Below are positions 36,728-50,743 of a stretch of DNA of 64,000 nucleotides, in pieces. The DNA comes from Hippopus hippopus (taxonomy: Eukaryota; Mollusca; Bivalvia; Cardiida; Cardiidae). Both the position numbers and the translations under genes were made by a program. Numbering within the stretch: position 1 is the first letter of the stretch; each line of letters begins with the position of its first letter. Location: assembly GCA_946811185.2 (NCBI GenBank), contig OX328109.1:31728129-31792128 (forward strand). Direction: 5' to 3'. A model generated the notes under the pieces. That model was not told the DNA's origin. It ran no database searches and worked only from the letters and a program-made list of their open reading frames with translations.

Positions 36728-39530
36728 GCATGCACCCTCCACATATGCCAGATTTCACTGAAAATGGGCAAAAATTTACGAAAACAGGGTGACAGAAGAC
36801 CTTGGTTTGGTGCCTTCTAGCACCTTGCAAGAGTCACTTCCCCTGATCCCTTAATCCCTTGATTCAATTTGCTTTTCTAATTCAGGCCAACTCCAATACT
36901 GCACATTGATATTTTGAATATGCTAAGATGATCAATGTACAGTGTAGAATCCCCAGAAAATAATGTCACAAGTGGCTAAAATAGACTGAAAACTCTTTCA
37001 GTAGCAGCTGCTTCCTATTGCGTAAATCAAACAAAGGGAACTAAATTTTTATTTTTTTTTAATCTCTTTGTACCGTGAAAAGAAACCAAATTACGTTGAC
37101 TACCGTCTCATACATGCCAGTTACGCACCCGCGAAAACATGAAAAATCGACTTATGGCACATTCCATAGCAGACGACAACTGTTGCATAAGTCAAATATA
37201 GGGAACAAGTTTTTTTCCTTTTCTCTTACTAGGGCCATTGAATTGGTTACTAACTCAGGCATGCTGCACATTGATACTTTTAATATGCTAAGATGATCAA
37301 TGTACAGTGTAGAATCCCCAGAAAATAATGTCACAAGTAGCTAAAAAAGACTGAAAAATCTTTCAGTAGCAACTGCTTCCTATTGCATAAATCAAAGAAA
37401 GGGAACTAAATTTTTATTTATTTTTTTTAATCTCTTTATACCGTGACAAGAAACCAAGTTACGATGACTACCGTCTTGTACGTGCCAGTTACGTGCCCGC
37501 GAAAACATGAAAAATCGACTTACAGCACATTCCATAGCAGACAACAACTGTTTGCTTAAATCAAGTATAGGGAACAAGTTTTTTTCCTTTTCTCTTACTA
37601 GGGCCATTGAATTGGTTACTAACTCAGGCATGCTGCACATTGATACTTTTAATATGCTAAGATGATCAATATACAGTGTAGAATCCCCAGAAAATAATGT
37701 CACAAGTAGCTAAAAAAGACTGAAAAATCTTTCAGTAGCAACTGCTTCCTATTGCATAAATCAAAGAAAGGGAACTAAATTTTTATTTATTTTTTTTTAA
37801 TCTCTTTATACCATGACAAGAAACCAAGTTACGATGACTACCCTCTTGTACGTGCCAGTTACGTGCCCGCGAAAACATGAAAAATCAACTTACGGCACAT
37901 TCCATAGCAGACAACAACTGTTGCTTAAATCAAGTATAGGGAACAAGTTTTTTTCCTTTTCTCTTACTAGGGCCATTGAATTGGTTACTAACTCAGGCAT
38001 GCTGCACATTGATACTTTTAATATGCTAAGATGATCAATATACAGTGTAGAATCCCCAGAAAATAATGTCACAAGTAGCTAAAAAAGACTGAAAAATCTT
38101 TCAGTAGCAACTGCTTCCTATTGCATAAATCAAAGAAAGGGAACTAAATTTTTATTTATTTTTTTTTAATCTCTTTATACCGTGACAAGAAACCAAGTTA
38201 CGATGACTACCGTCTTGTACGTGCCAGTTACGTGCCCGCGAAAACATGAAAAATCGACTTACGGCACATTCCATAGCAGACAACAACTGTTGCTTAAATC
38301 AAGTATAGGGAACAAGTTTTTTTCCTTTTCTCTTACTAGGGCCATTGAATTGGTTACTAACTCAGGCATGCTGCACATTGATACTTTTAATATGCTAAGA
38401 TGATCAATGTACAGTGTGGAAATCCCAGAAAATAGTGTCACAAGTGGCTAAAAAAGACTGAAAACTCTTTCAGTAACAACTGATTTCTATTGCTTAAATC
38501 AAACAAAGGGAACTGAATTTTATTTTTTTTCTATCTCTTCATACGGCGACAAGAAACCCAGTTACATTGACTACCAACTCATGTGCCAGTTACGCGCCCG
38601 CGGAAACATGAAAAATCAACTTACGGCACATTCCATAGCAGACGACACCTGTTGCTTAAGTCAAATATAGGGAACAAGTTTTTTTCCTTTTCTCTTACTA
38701 GGGCCATTGAATTGGTTACGATGACTATTCCACCCATGCGTGACCATTACGTGCTGCGCATAAAATCATAAAATCAACTTGGACACTTTCGGAGGCAACT
38801 GATACCTTTTGCACAAATCAAAGAAAGGTAAACCAAATTCGTTTTCTTACCAGGATCACGAAAAACATTGAACCAATTTTGGTGACCGCGTGAGTCATAA
38901 GTCGATTTTATGTTTAACCACTGCGCAAAAACATAGATTCAGAAGCAACTGGTTGCTGTTGCATAAACTTTTTCCAATAAGAAATCTTGTTCTTGTTTGA
39001 AGAATTTAGAAATAGGCCAATGAAAAACAATAAGATGTAAGAATAACTAATAATAAAAACAGATAAAATGGCAAAGTTGGGGATTCAACCTTTGACCATC
39101 AGGACCCAAAAAAGGTCTTGGTGCAGGGGTCTAACCCTCTTTGCCATTGAATAGGCTGAAATGACCCGAAGAATTAACATAGATATACAGAGATTTCCCC
39201 CCCTTCCAATCAGCCAATCAAATCTCAGGCCTCTCTTAAATTATCCAATCACAGAAGCTTTTAGAAAATCAAAATGGCGTCCAATCAGCCAATGAAATCT
39301 CAGCTTTCTCTTCAAATTATCCAATCAGAAAAGCTTTGAGAAAATTAAAATTGCGCCCAATCAGCCAATCAAATCGCAGACACACCTCCACAATCATCCA
39401 ATCAGAAAGCTTTGAGCCATTTGAAATGGCGCCCGAAAATATCGATAGAAAACAGTGAACAAAAATCGGCATAAAAGTGGATTTTATGTCTTCTTTGAAG
39501 GCTGTTATGCAGTCCTTGGCAAACTGCCAT
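36728..39530. repeat. Higher-order unit 14 (5 monomers, 2803 bp)
   Basis: Monomers start at 37075 (a), 37443 (b), 37813 (c), 38182 (d) and 38546 (e). Marks: GATATTTTGAATATGC in the leading partial monomer, CCATGACAAG at the start of c, CTACCCTCTTG in c, CAACCTTTGACC in the tRNA-like block near 39090 and GAAAATTAAAATTG in the CCAAT array. Confidence 0.94.
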
Positions 39531-41964
39531 GCATGCACCCACCACATATGCCAGATTTCACTAAAAATGGGCGAAAATGTACGAAAACAGGGTGACAGAA
39601 GACCTTGGTTTGGTGCCTTCTAGCACCTTGCAAGAGTCACTTCCCCTGATCCCTTAATCCCTTGATTCAATTTGCTTTTCTAATTCAGGCCAACTCCAAT
39701 ACTGCACATTGATACTTTGAATATGCTAAGATGATCAATGTACAGTGTAGAATCCCCAGAAAATAATGTCACAAGTGGCTAAAATAGACTGAAAACTCTT
39801 TCAGTAGCAGCTGCTTCCTATTGCGTAAATCAAACAAAGGGAACTAAAGTTTTATTTTTTTTTAATCTCTTTGTACCGTGACAAGAAACCAAATTACGTT
39901 GACTACCGTCTCATACATGCCAGTTACGCACCCGCGAAAACATGAAAAATTGACTTATGGCACATTCCATAGCAGACGACAACTGTTGCATAAGTCAAAT
40001 ATAGGGAACAAGTTTCTTTCCTTTTCTCTTACTAGGGCCATTGAATTGGTTACTAACTCAGGCATGCTGCACATTGATACTTTTAATATGCTAAGATGAT
40101 CAATGTACAGTGTAGAATCCCCAGAAAATAATGTCACAAGTAGCTAAAAAAGACTGAAAAATCTTTCAGTAGCAACTGCTTCCTATTGCATAATTCAAAG
40201 AAAGGGAACTAAATTTTTATTTATTTTTTTTAATCTCTTTATACCGTGACAAGAAACCAAGTTACGATGACTACCGTCTTGTACGTGCCAGTTACGTGCC
40301 CGCGAAAACATGAAAAATCGACTTACAGCACATTCCATAGCAGACAACAACTGTTTGCTTAAATCAAGTATAGGGAACAAGTTTTTTTCCTTTTCTCTTA
40401 CTAGGGCCATTGAATTGGTTACTAACTCAGGCATGCTGCACATTGATACTTTTAATATGCTAAGATGATCAATATACAGTGTAGAATCCCCAGAAAATAA
40501 TGTCACAAGTAGCTAAAAAAGACTGAAAAATCTTTCAGTAGCAACTGCTTCCTATTGCATAAATCAAAGAAAGGGAACTAAATTTTTATTTATTTTTTTT
40601 TAATCTCTTTATACCGTGACAAGAAACCAAGTTACGATGACTACCGTCTTGTACGTGCCAGTTACGTGCCCGCGAAAACATGAAAAATCAACTTACGGCA
40701 CATTCCATAGCAGACAACAACTGTTGCTTAAATCAAGTATAGGGAACAAGTTTTTTTCCTTTTCTCTTACTAGGGCCATTGAATTGGTTACTAACTCAGG
40801 CATGCTGCACATTGATACTTTTAATATGCTAAGATGATCAATGTACAGTGTGGAAATCCCAGAAAATAGTGTCACAAGTGGCTAAAAAAGACTGAAAACT
40901 CTTTCAGTAACAACTGATTTCTATTGCTTAAATCAAAGAAAGGGAACTGAATTTTATTTTTTTTCTATCTCTTCATACGGCGACAAGAAACCCAGTTACA
41001 TTGACTACCAACTCATGTGCCAGTTACGCGCCCGCGGAAACATGAAAAATCAACTTACGGCACATTCCATAGCAGACGACACCTGTTGCTTAAGTCAAAT
41101 ATAGGGAACAAGTTTTTTTCCTTTTCTCTTACTAGGGCCATTGAATTGGTTATGATGACTATTCCACCCATGCGTGACCATTACGTGCTGCGCATAAAAT
41201 CATAAAATCAACTTGGACACTTTCGGAGGCAACTGATACCTTTTGCACAAATCAAAGAAAGGTAAACCAAATTCGTTTTCTTACCAGGATCACGAAAAAC
41301 ATTGAACCAATGTTGGTGACCGCGTGAGTCATAAGTCGATTTTATGTTTAACCACTGCGCAAAAACATAGATTCAGAAGCAACTGGTTGCTGTTGCATAA
41401 ACTTTTTCCAATAAGAAATCTTGTTCTTGTTTGAAGAATTTAGAAATAGGCCAATGAAAAACAATAAGATGTAAGAATAACTAATAATAAAAACAGATAA
41501 AATGGCAAAGTTGGGGATTCAACCTCTGACCATCAGGACCCAAAAAAGGTCTTGGTGCAGGGGTCTAACCCTCTTTGCCATTGAATAGGCTGAAATGACC
41601 CGAAGAATTAACATAGATATACAGAGATTTCCCCCCCTTCCAATCAGCCAATCAAATCTCAGGCCTCTCTTAAATTATCCAATCACAGAAGCTTTTAGAA
41701 AATCAAAATGGCGTCCAATCAGCCAATGAAATCTCAGCTTTCTCTTCAAATTATCCAATCAGAAAAGCTTTGAGAAAATCAAAATTGCGCCCAATCAGCC
41801 AATCAAATCGCAGACACACCTCCACAATCATCCAATCAGAAAGCTTTGAGCCATTTGGAATGGCGCCCGAAAATATCGATAGAAAACAGTGAACAAAAAT
41901 CGGCATAAAAGTGGATTTTATGTCTTCTTTGAAGGCTGTTATGCAGTCCTTGGCAAACTGCCAT
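39531..41964. repeat. Higher-order unit 15 (4 monomers, 2434 bp; right end of 22 kb block)
   Basis: Monomers start at 39878 (a), 40246 (b), 40616 (d) and 40980 (e); one c/d-type monomer is lost. Marks: AAAGTTTTATT before a (otherwise only in units 1 and 23), AAATTGACTT at 39951, GTTTCTTTCC near 40015, TAATTCAAAG near 40191, GGTTATGATG near 41151, CAATGTTGG near 41310 and CATTTGGAATGG near 41857. Confidence 0.94.
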
Positions 41965-44767
41965 GCATGCACCCTCCACATATGCCAGATTTCACTGAAA
42001 ATGGGCGAAAATTTACGAAAACAGGGTGACAGAAGATCTTGGTTTGGTGCCTTCTAGCACCTTGCAAGAGTCACTTCCCCTGATCCCTTAATCCCTTGAT
42101 TCAATTTGCTTTTCTAATTCAGGCCAACTCCAATACTGCACATTGATACTTTGAATATGCTAAGATGATCAATGTACAGTGTAGAATCCCCAGAAAATAA
42201 TGTCACAAGTGGCTAAAATAGACTGAAAACTCTTTCAGTAGCAGCTGCTTCCTATTGCGTAAATCAAACAAAGGGAACTAAATTTTTTTTTTTTTTTAAT
42301 CTCTTTGTACCGTGACAAGAAACCAAATTACGTTGACTACCGTCTCATACATGCCAGTTACGCACCCGCGAAAACATGAAAAATCAACTTATGGCACATT
42401 CCATAGCAGACGACAACTGTTGCATAAGTCAAATATAGGGAACAAGTTTTTTTCCTTTTCTCTTACTAGGGCCATTGAATTGGTTACTAACTCAGGCATG
42501 CTGCACATTGATACTTTTAATATGCTAAGATGATCAATGTACAGTGTAGAATCCCCAGAAAATAATGTCACAAGTAGCTAAAAAAGACTGAAAACTCTTT
42601 CAGTAGCAACTGCTTCCTATTGCATAAATCAAAGAAAGGGAACTAAATTTTTATTTATTTTTTTTAATCTCTTTATACCGTGACAAGAAACCAAGTTACG
42701 ATGACTACCGTCTTGTACGTGCCAGTTACGTGCCCGCGAAAACATGAAAAATCGACTTACAGCACATTCCATAGCAGACAACAACTGTTTGCTTAAATCA
42801 AGTATAGGGAACAAGTTTTTTTCCTTTTCTCTTACTAGGGCCATTGAATTGGTTACTAACTCAGGCATGCTGCACATTGATACTTTTAATATGCTAAGAT
42901 GATCAATATACAGTGTAGAATCCCCAGAAAATAATGTCACAAGTAGCTAAAAAAGACTGAAAAATCTTTCAGTAGCAACTGCTTCCTATTGCATAAATCA
43001 AAGAAAGGGAACTAAATTTTTATTTATTTTTTTTTAATCTCTTTATACCGTGACAAGAAACCAAGTTACGATGACTACCGTCTTGTACGTGCCAGTTACG
43101 TGCCCGCGAAAACATGAAAAATCGACTTACGGCACATTCCATAGCAGACAACAACTGTTGCTTAAATCAAGTATAGGGAACAAGTTTTTTTCCTTTTCTC
43201 TTACTAGGGCCATTGAATTGGTTACTAACTCAGGCATGCTGCACATTGATACTTTTAATATGCTAAGATGATCAATATACAGTGTAGAATCCCCAGAAAA
43301 TAATGTCACAAGTAGCTAAAAAAGACTGAAAAATCTTTCAGTAGCAACTGCTTCCTATTGCATAAATCAAAGAAAGGGAACTAAATTTTTATTTATTTTT
43401 TTTTAATCTCTTTATACCGTGACAAGAAACCAAGTTACGATGACTACCGTCTTGTACGTGCCAGTTACGTGCCCGCGAAAACATGAAAAATCGACTTACG
43501 GCACATTCCATAGCAGACAACAACTGTTGCTTAAATCAAGTATAGGGAACAAGTTTTTTTCCTTTTCTCTTACTAGGGCCATTGAATTGGTTACTAACTC
43601 AGGCATGCTGCACATTGATACTTTTAATATGCTAAGATGATCAATGTACAGTGTGGAAATCCCAGAAAATAGTGTCACAAGTGGCTAAAAAAGACTGAAA
43701 ACTCTTTCAGTAACAACTGATTTCTATTGCTTAAATCAAACAAACGGAACTGAATTTTATGTTTTTTTTATCTCTTCATACGGCGACAAGAAACCCAGTT
43801 ACATTGACTACCAACTCATGTGCCAGTTACGCGCCTGCGGAAACATGAAAAATCTACTTACGGCACATTCCATAGCAGACGACACCTGTTGCTTAAGTCA
43901 AATATAGGGAACAAGTTTTTTTCCTTTTCTCTTACTAGGGCCATTGAATTGGTTACGATGACTATTCCACCCATGCGTGACCATTACGTGCTGCGCATAA
44001 AATCATAAAATCAACTTGGACACTTTCGGAGGCAACTGATACCTTTTGCACAAATCAAAGAAAGGTAAACCAAATTCGTTTTCTTACCAGGATCACGAAA
44101 AACATTGAACCAATTTTGGTGACCGCGTGAGTCATAAGTCGATTTTATGTTTAACCACTGCGCAAAAACATAGATTCAGAAGCAACTGGTTGCTGTTGCA
44201 TAAACTTTTTCCAATAAGAAATCTTGTTCTTGTTTGAAGAATTTAGAAATAGGCCAATGAAAAACAATAAGATGTAAGAATAACTAATAATAAAAACAGA
44301 TAAAATGGCAAAGTTGGGGATTCAACCTCTGACCATCAGGACCCAAAAAAGGTCTTGGTGCAGGGGTCTAACCCTCTTTGCCATTGAATAGGCTGAAATG
44401 ACCCGAAGAATTAACATAGATATACAGAGATTTCCCCCCCTTCCAATCAGCCAATCAAATCTCAGGCCTCTCTTAAATTATCCAATCACAGAAGCTTTTA
44501 GAAAATCAAAATGGCGTCCAATCAGCCAATGAAATCTCAGCTTTCTCTTCAAATTATCCAATCAGAAAAGCTTTGAGAAAATCAAAATTGCGCCCAATCA
44601 GCCAATCAAATCGCAGACACACCTCCACAATCATCCAATCAGAAAGCTTTGAGCCATTTGAAATGGCGCCCGAAAATATCGATAGAAAACAGTGAACAAA
44701 AATCGGCATAAAAGTGGATTTTATGTCTTCTTTGAAGGCTGTTATGCAGTCCTTGGCAAACTGCCAT
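41965..44767. repeat. Higher-order unit 16 (5 monomers; crossover product)
   Basis: Monomers start at 42312 (a), 42680 (b), 43050 (c), 43419 (d) and 43783 (e). Its left part differs from unit 8: CACCCTCCAC, AGAAGATCTTGG, a T16 tract before a near 42284, AAATCAACTT in a and AAAACTCTTTC near 42590. From 43379 on it equals unit 8. It therefore looks like the recombinant unit joining the end of one 22 kb copy to the start of the next. Confidence 0.92.
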
Positions 44768-47569
44768 GCATGCACCCACCACATATGCCAGATTTCACTG
44801 AAAATGGGCGAAAATTTACGAAAACAGGGTGACAGAAGACCTTGGTTTGGTGCCTTCTAGCACCTTGCAAGAGTCACTTCCCCTGATCCCTTAATCCCTT
44901 GATTCAATTTGCTTTTCTAATTCAGGCCAACTCCAATACTGCACATTGATACTTTGAATATGCTAAGATGATCAATGTACAGTGTAGAATCCCCAGAAAA
45001 TAATGTCACAAGTGGCTAAAATAGACTGAAAACTCTTTCAGTAGCAGCTGCTTCCTATTGCGTAAATCAAACAAAGGGAACTAAATTTTTATTTTTTTTT
45101 AATCTCTTTGTACCGTGACAAGAAACCAAATTACGTTGACTACCGTCTCATACATGCCAGTTACGCACCCGCGAAAACATGAAAAATCGACTTATGGCAC
45201 ATTCCATAGCAGACGACAACTGTTGCATAAGTCAAATATAGGGAACAAGTTTTTTTCCTTTTCTCTTACTAGGGCCATTGAATTGGTTACTAACTCAGGC
45301 ATGCTGCACATTGATACTTTTAATATGCTAAGATGATCAATGTACAGTGTAGAATCCCCAGAAAATAATGTCACAAGTAGCTAAAAAAGACTGAAAAATC
45401 TTTCAGTAGCAACTGCTTCCTATTGCATAAATCAAAGAAAGGGAACTAAATTTTTATTTATTTTTTTAATCTCTTTATACCGTGACAAGAAACCAAGTTA
45501 CGATGACTACCGTCTTGTACGTGCCAGTTACGTGCCCGCGAAAACATGAAAAATCGACTTACAGCACATTCCATAGCAGACAACAACTGTTTGCTTAAAT
45601 CAAGTATAGGGAACAAGTTTTTTTCCTTTTCTCTTACTAGGGCCATTGAATTGGTTACTAACTCAGGCATGCTGCACATTGATACTTTTAATATGCTAAG
45701 ATGATCAATATACAGTGTAGAATCCCCAGAAAATAATGTCACAAGTAGCTAAAAAAGACTGAAAAATCTTTCAGTAGCAACTGCTTCCTATTGCATAAAT
45801 CAAAGAAAGGGAACTAAATTTTTATTTATTTTTTTTTAATCTCTTTATACCGTGACAAGAAACCAAGTTACGATGACTACCGTCTTGTACGTGCCAGTTA
45901 CGTGCCCGCGAAAACATGAAAAATCGACTTACGGCACATTCCATAGCAGACAACAACTGTTGCTTAAATCAAGTATAGGGAACAAGTTTTTTTCCTTTTC
46001 TCTTACTAGGGCCATTGAATTGGTTACTAACTCAGGCATGCTGCACATTGATACTTTTAATATGCTAAGATGATCAATATACAGTGTAGAATCCCCAGAA
46101 AATAATGTCACAAGTAGCTAAAAAAGACTGAAAAATCTTTCAGTAGCAACTGCTTCCTATTGCATAAATCAAAGAAAGGGAACTAAATTTTTATTTATTT
46201 TTTTTTAATCTCTTTATACCGTGACAAGAAACCAAGTTACGATGACTACCGTCTTGTACGTGCCAGTTACGTGCCCGCGAAAACATGAAAAATCGACTTA
46301 CGGCACATTCCATAGCAGACAACAACTGTTGCTTAAATCAAGTATAAGGAACAAGTTTTTTTCCTTTTCTCTTACTAGGGCCATTGAATTGGTTACTAAC
46401 TCAGGCATGCTGCACATTGATACTTTTAATATGCTAAGATGATCAATGTACAGTGTGGAAATCCCAGAAAATAGTGTCACAAGTGGCTAAAAAAGACTGA
46501 AAACTCTTTCAGTAACAACTGATTTCTATTGCTTAAATCAAAGAAAGGGAACTGAATTTTATTTTTTTTCTATCTCTTCATACGGCGACAAGAAACCCAG
46601 TTACATTGACTACCAACTCATGTGCCAGTTACGCGCCCGCGGAAACATGAAAAATCAACTTACGGCACATTCCATAGCAGACGACACCTGTTGCTTAAGT
46701 CAAATATAGGGAACAAGTTTTTTTCCTTTTCTCTTACTAGGGCCATTGAATTGGTTACGATGACTATTCCACCCATGCGTGACCATTACGTGCTGCGCAT
46801 AAAATCATAAAATCAACTTGGACACTTTCGGAGGCAACTGATACCTTTTGCACAAATCAAAGAAAGGTAAACCAAATTCGTTTTCTTACCAGGATCACGA
46901 AAAACATTGAACCAATTTTGGTGACCGCGTGAGTCATAAGTCGATTTTATGTTTAACCACTGCGCAAAAACATAGATTCAGAAGCAACTGGTTGCTGTTG
47001 CATAAACTTTTTCCAATAAGAAATCTTGTTCTTGTTTGAAGAATTTAGAAATAGGCCAATGAAAAACAATAAGATGTAAGAATAACTAATAATAAAAACA
47101 GATAAAATGGCAAAGTTGGGGATTCAACCTCTGACCATCAGGACCCAAAAAAGGTCTTGGTGCAGGGGTCTAACCCTCTTTGCCATTGAATAGGCTGAAA
47201 TGACCCGAAGAATTAACATAGATATACAGAGATTTCCCCCCCTTCCAATCAGCCAATCAAATCTCAGGCCTCTCTTAAATTATCCAATCACAGAAGCTTT
47301 TAGAAAATCAAAATGGCGTCCAATCAGCCAATGAAATCTCAGCTTTCTCTTCAAATTATCCAATCAGAAAAGCTTTGAGAAAATCAAAATTGCGCCCAAT
47401 CAGCCAATCAAATCGCAGACACACCTCCACAATCATCCAATCAGAAAGCTTTGAGCCATTTGAAATGGCGCCCGAAAATATCGATAGAAAACAGTGAACA
47501 AAAATCGGCATAAAAGTGGATTTTATGTCTTCTTTGAAGGCTGTTATGCAGTCCTTGGCAAACTGCCAT
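44768..47569. repeat. Higher-order unit 17 (5 monomers, 2802 bp; copy of unit 9)
   Basis: Monomers start at 45115 (a), 45482 (b), 45852 (c), 46221 (d) and 46585 (e), each exactly 22,060 bp after its counterpart. It shares the shortened T-tract before b and the GTATAAGGAAC change in d. Confidence 0.94.
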
Positions 47570-50500
47570 GCATGCACCCACCACATATGCCAGATTTCAC
47601 TGAAAATGGGCGAAAATTTACGAAAACAGGGTGACAGAAGACCTTGGTTTGGTGCCTTCTAGCACCTTGCAAGAGTCACTTCCCCTGATCCCTTAATCCC
47701 TTGATTCAATTTGCTTTTCTAATTCAGGCCAACTCCAATACTGCACATTGATACTTTGAATATGCTAAGATGATCAATGTACAGTGTAGAATCCCCAGAA
47801 AATAATGTCACAAGTGGCTAAAAAAGACTGAAAACTCTTTCAGTAGCAGCTGCTTCCTATTGCGTAAATCAAACAAAGGGAACTAAATTTTTATTTTTTT
47901 TTAATCTCTTTGTACCGTGACAAGAAACCAAATTACGTTGACTACCGTCTCATACATGCCAGTTACGCACCCGCGAAAACATGAAAAATCGACTTATGGC
48001 ACATTCCATAGCAGACGACAACTGTTGCATAAGTCAAATATAGGGAACAAGTTTTTTTCCTTTTCTCTTACTAGGGCCATTGAATTGGTTACTAACTCAG
48101 GCATGCTGCACATTGATACTTTGAATATGCTAAGATGATCAATTTACAGTGTAGAATTCCCAGAAAATAATGTCACAAGTAGCTAAAAAAGACTGAAAAA
48201 TCTTTCAGTAGCAACTGCTTCCTATTGCATAAATCAAAGAAAGGGAACTAAATTTTTATTTATTTTTTTTTAATCTCTTTATACCGTGACAAGAAACCAA
48301 GTTACGATGACTACCGTCTTGTACGTGCCAGTTACGTGCCCGCGAAAACATGAAAAATCGACTTACGGCACATTCCATAGCAGACAACAACTGTTGCTTA
48401 AATCAAGTATAGGGAACAAGTTTTTTTCCTTTTCTCTTACTAGGGCCATTGAATTGGTTACTAACTCAGGCATGCTGCACATTGATACTTTTAATATGCT
48501 AAGATGATCAATATACAGTGTAGAATCCCCAGAAAATAATGTCACAAGTAGCTAAAAAAGACTGAAAAATCTTTCAGTAGCAACTGCTTCCTATTGCATA
48601 AATCAAAGAAAGGGAACTCAATTTTTATTTATTTTTTTTTAATCTCTTTATACCGTGACAAGAAACCAAGTTACGATGACTACCGTCTTGTACGTGCCAG
48701 TTACGTGCCCGCGAAAACATGAAAAATCGACTTACGGCACATTCCATAGCAGACAACAACTGTTGCTTAAATCAAGTATAGGGAACAAGTTTTTTTCCTT
48801 TTCTCTTACTAGGGCCATTGAATTGGTTACTAACTCAGGCATGCTGCACATTGATACTTTTAATATGCTTAGATGATCAATATACAGTGTAGAATCCCCA
48901 GAAAATAATGTCACAAGTAGCTAAAAAAGACTGAAAAATCTTTCAGTAGCAACTGCTTCCTATTGCATAAATCAAAGAAAGGGAACTAAATTTTTATTTA
49001 TTTTTTTTTAATCTCTTTATACCGTGACAAGAAACCAAGTTACGATGACTACCGTCTTGTACGTGCCAGTTACGTGCCTGCGAAAACATGAAAAATCGAC
49101 TTACAGCACATTCCATAGCAGACAACAACTGTTGCTTAAATCAAGTATAGGGAACAAGTTTTTTTCCTTTTCTCTTACTAGGGCCATTGAATTGGTTACT
49201 AACTCAGGCATGCTGCACATTGATACTTTTAATATGCTAAGATGATCAATATACAGTGTAGAATCCCCAGAAAATAATGTCACAAGTAGCTAAAAAAGAC
49301 TGAAAAATCTTTCAGTAGCAACTGCTTCCTATTGCATAAATCAAAGAAAGGGAACTAAATTTTTATTTATTTTTTTTTTAATCTCTTTATACCGTGACAA
49401 GAAACCAAGTTACGATGACTACCGTCTTGTACGTGCCAGTTACGTGCCCGCGAAAACATGAAAAATCGACTTACGGCACATTCCATAGCAGACAACAACT
49501 GTTGCTTAAATCAAGTATAGGGAACAAGTTTTTTTTCCTTTTCTCTTACTAGGGCCATTGAATTGGTTACTAACTCAGGCATGCTGCACATTGATACTTT
49601 TAATATGCTAAGATGATCAATGTACAGTGTGGAAATCCCAGAAAATAGTGTCACAAGTGGCTAAAAAAGACTGAAAACTCTTTCAGTAACAACTGATTTC
49701 TATTGCTTAAATCAAAGAAAGGGAACTGAATTTTATTTTTTTTCTATCTCTTCATACGGCGACAAGAAACCCAGTTACATTGACTACCAACTCATGTGCC
49801 AGTTACGCGCCCGCGGAAACATGAAAAATCAACTTACGGCACATTCCATAGCAGACGACACCTGTTGCTTAAGTCAAATATAGGGAACAATTTTTTTTCC
49901 TTTTCTCTTACTAGGGCCATTGAATTGGTTACGATGACTATTCCACCCATGCGTGACCATTACGTGCTGCGCATAAAATCATAAAATCAACTTGGACACT
50001 TTCGGAGGCAACTGATACCTTTTGCACAAATCAAAGAAAGGTAAACCAAATTCGTTTTCTTACCAGGATCACGAAAAACATTGAACCAATTTTGGTGACC
50101 GCGTGAGTCATAAGTCGATTTTATGTTTAACCACTGCGCAAAAACATAGATTCAGAAGCAACTGGTTGCTGTTGCATAAACTTTTTCCAATAAGAAATCT
50201 TGTTCTTGTTTGAAGAATTTAGAAATAGGCCAATGAAAAACAATAAGATGTAAGAATAACTAATAATAAAAACAGATAAAATGGCAAAGTTGGGGATTCA
50301 ACCTCTGACCATCAGGACCCAAAAAAGGTCTTGGTGCAGGGGTCTAACCCTCTTTGCCATTGAATAGGCTGAAATGACCCGAAGAATTAACATAGATATA
50401 CAGAGATTTCCCCCCCTTCCAATCAGCCAATCAAATCTCAGGCCTCTCTTAAATTATCCAATCACAGAAGCTTTTAGAAAATCAAAATGGCGTCCAATCA

Positions 50501-50743
50501 GCCAATGAAATCTCAGCTTTCTCTTCAAATTATCCAATCAGAAAAGCTTTGAGAAAATCAAAATTGCGCCCAATCAGCCAATCAAATCGCAGACACACCT
50601 CCACAATCATCCAATCAGAAAGCTTTGAGCCATTTGAAATGGCGCCCGAAAATATCGATAGAAAACAGTGAACAAAAATCGGCATAAAAGTGGATTTTAT
50701 GTCTTCTTTGAAGGCTGTTATGCAGTCCTTGGCAAACTGCCAT
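47570..50743. repeat. Higher-order unit 18 (6 monomers, 3174 bp; copy of unit 10)
   Basis: Monomers start at 47917 (a), 48286 (c), 48655 (c), 49024 (c-like), 49394 (d) and 49759 (e). It has the same absence of b and the same GATCAATTTACAG mark in a. Confidence 0.94.

Larger units (their letters stand above)
21319..41940. repeat. Large near-identical repeat, copy 1
   Basis: This 20.6 kb stretch recurs at a constant +22,060 offset up to the window end. Unit lengths match in order (2802, 3174, 2436, 2805, 2803, 2803) and every unit-specific mark I compared is shared. Its left limit is set by the last difference, 21318 T against 43378 G. The crossover lies between there and the first private shared mark at about 21681. 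The comparison was by eye at marker sites, not base by base. Confidence 0.9.
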
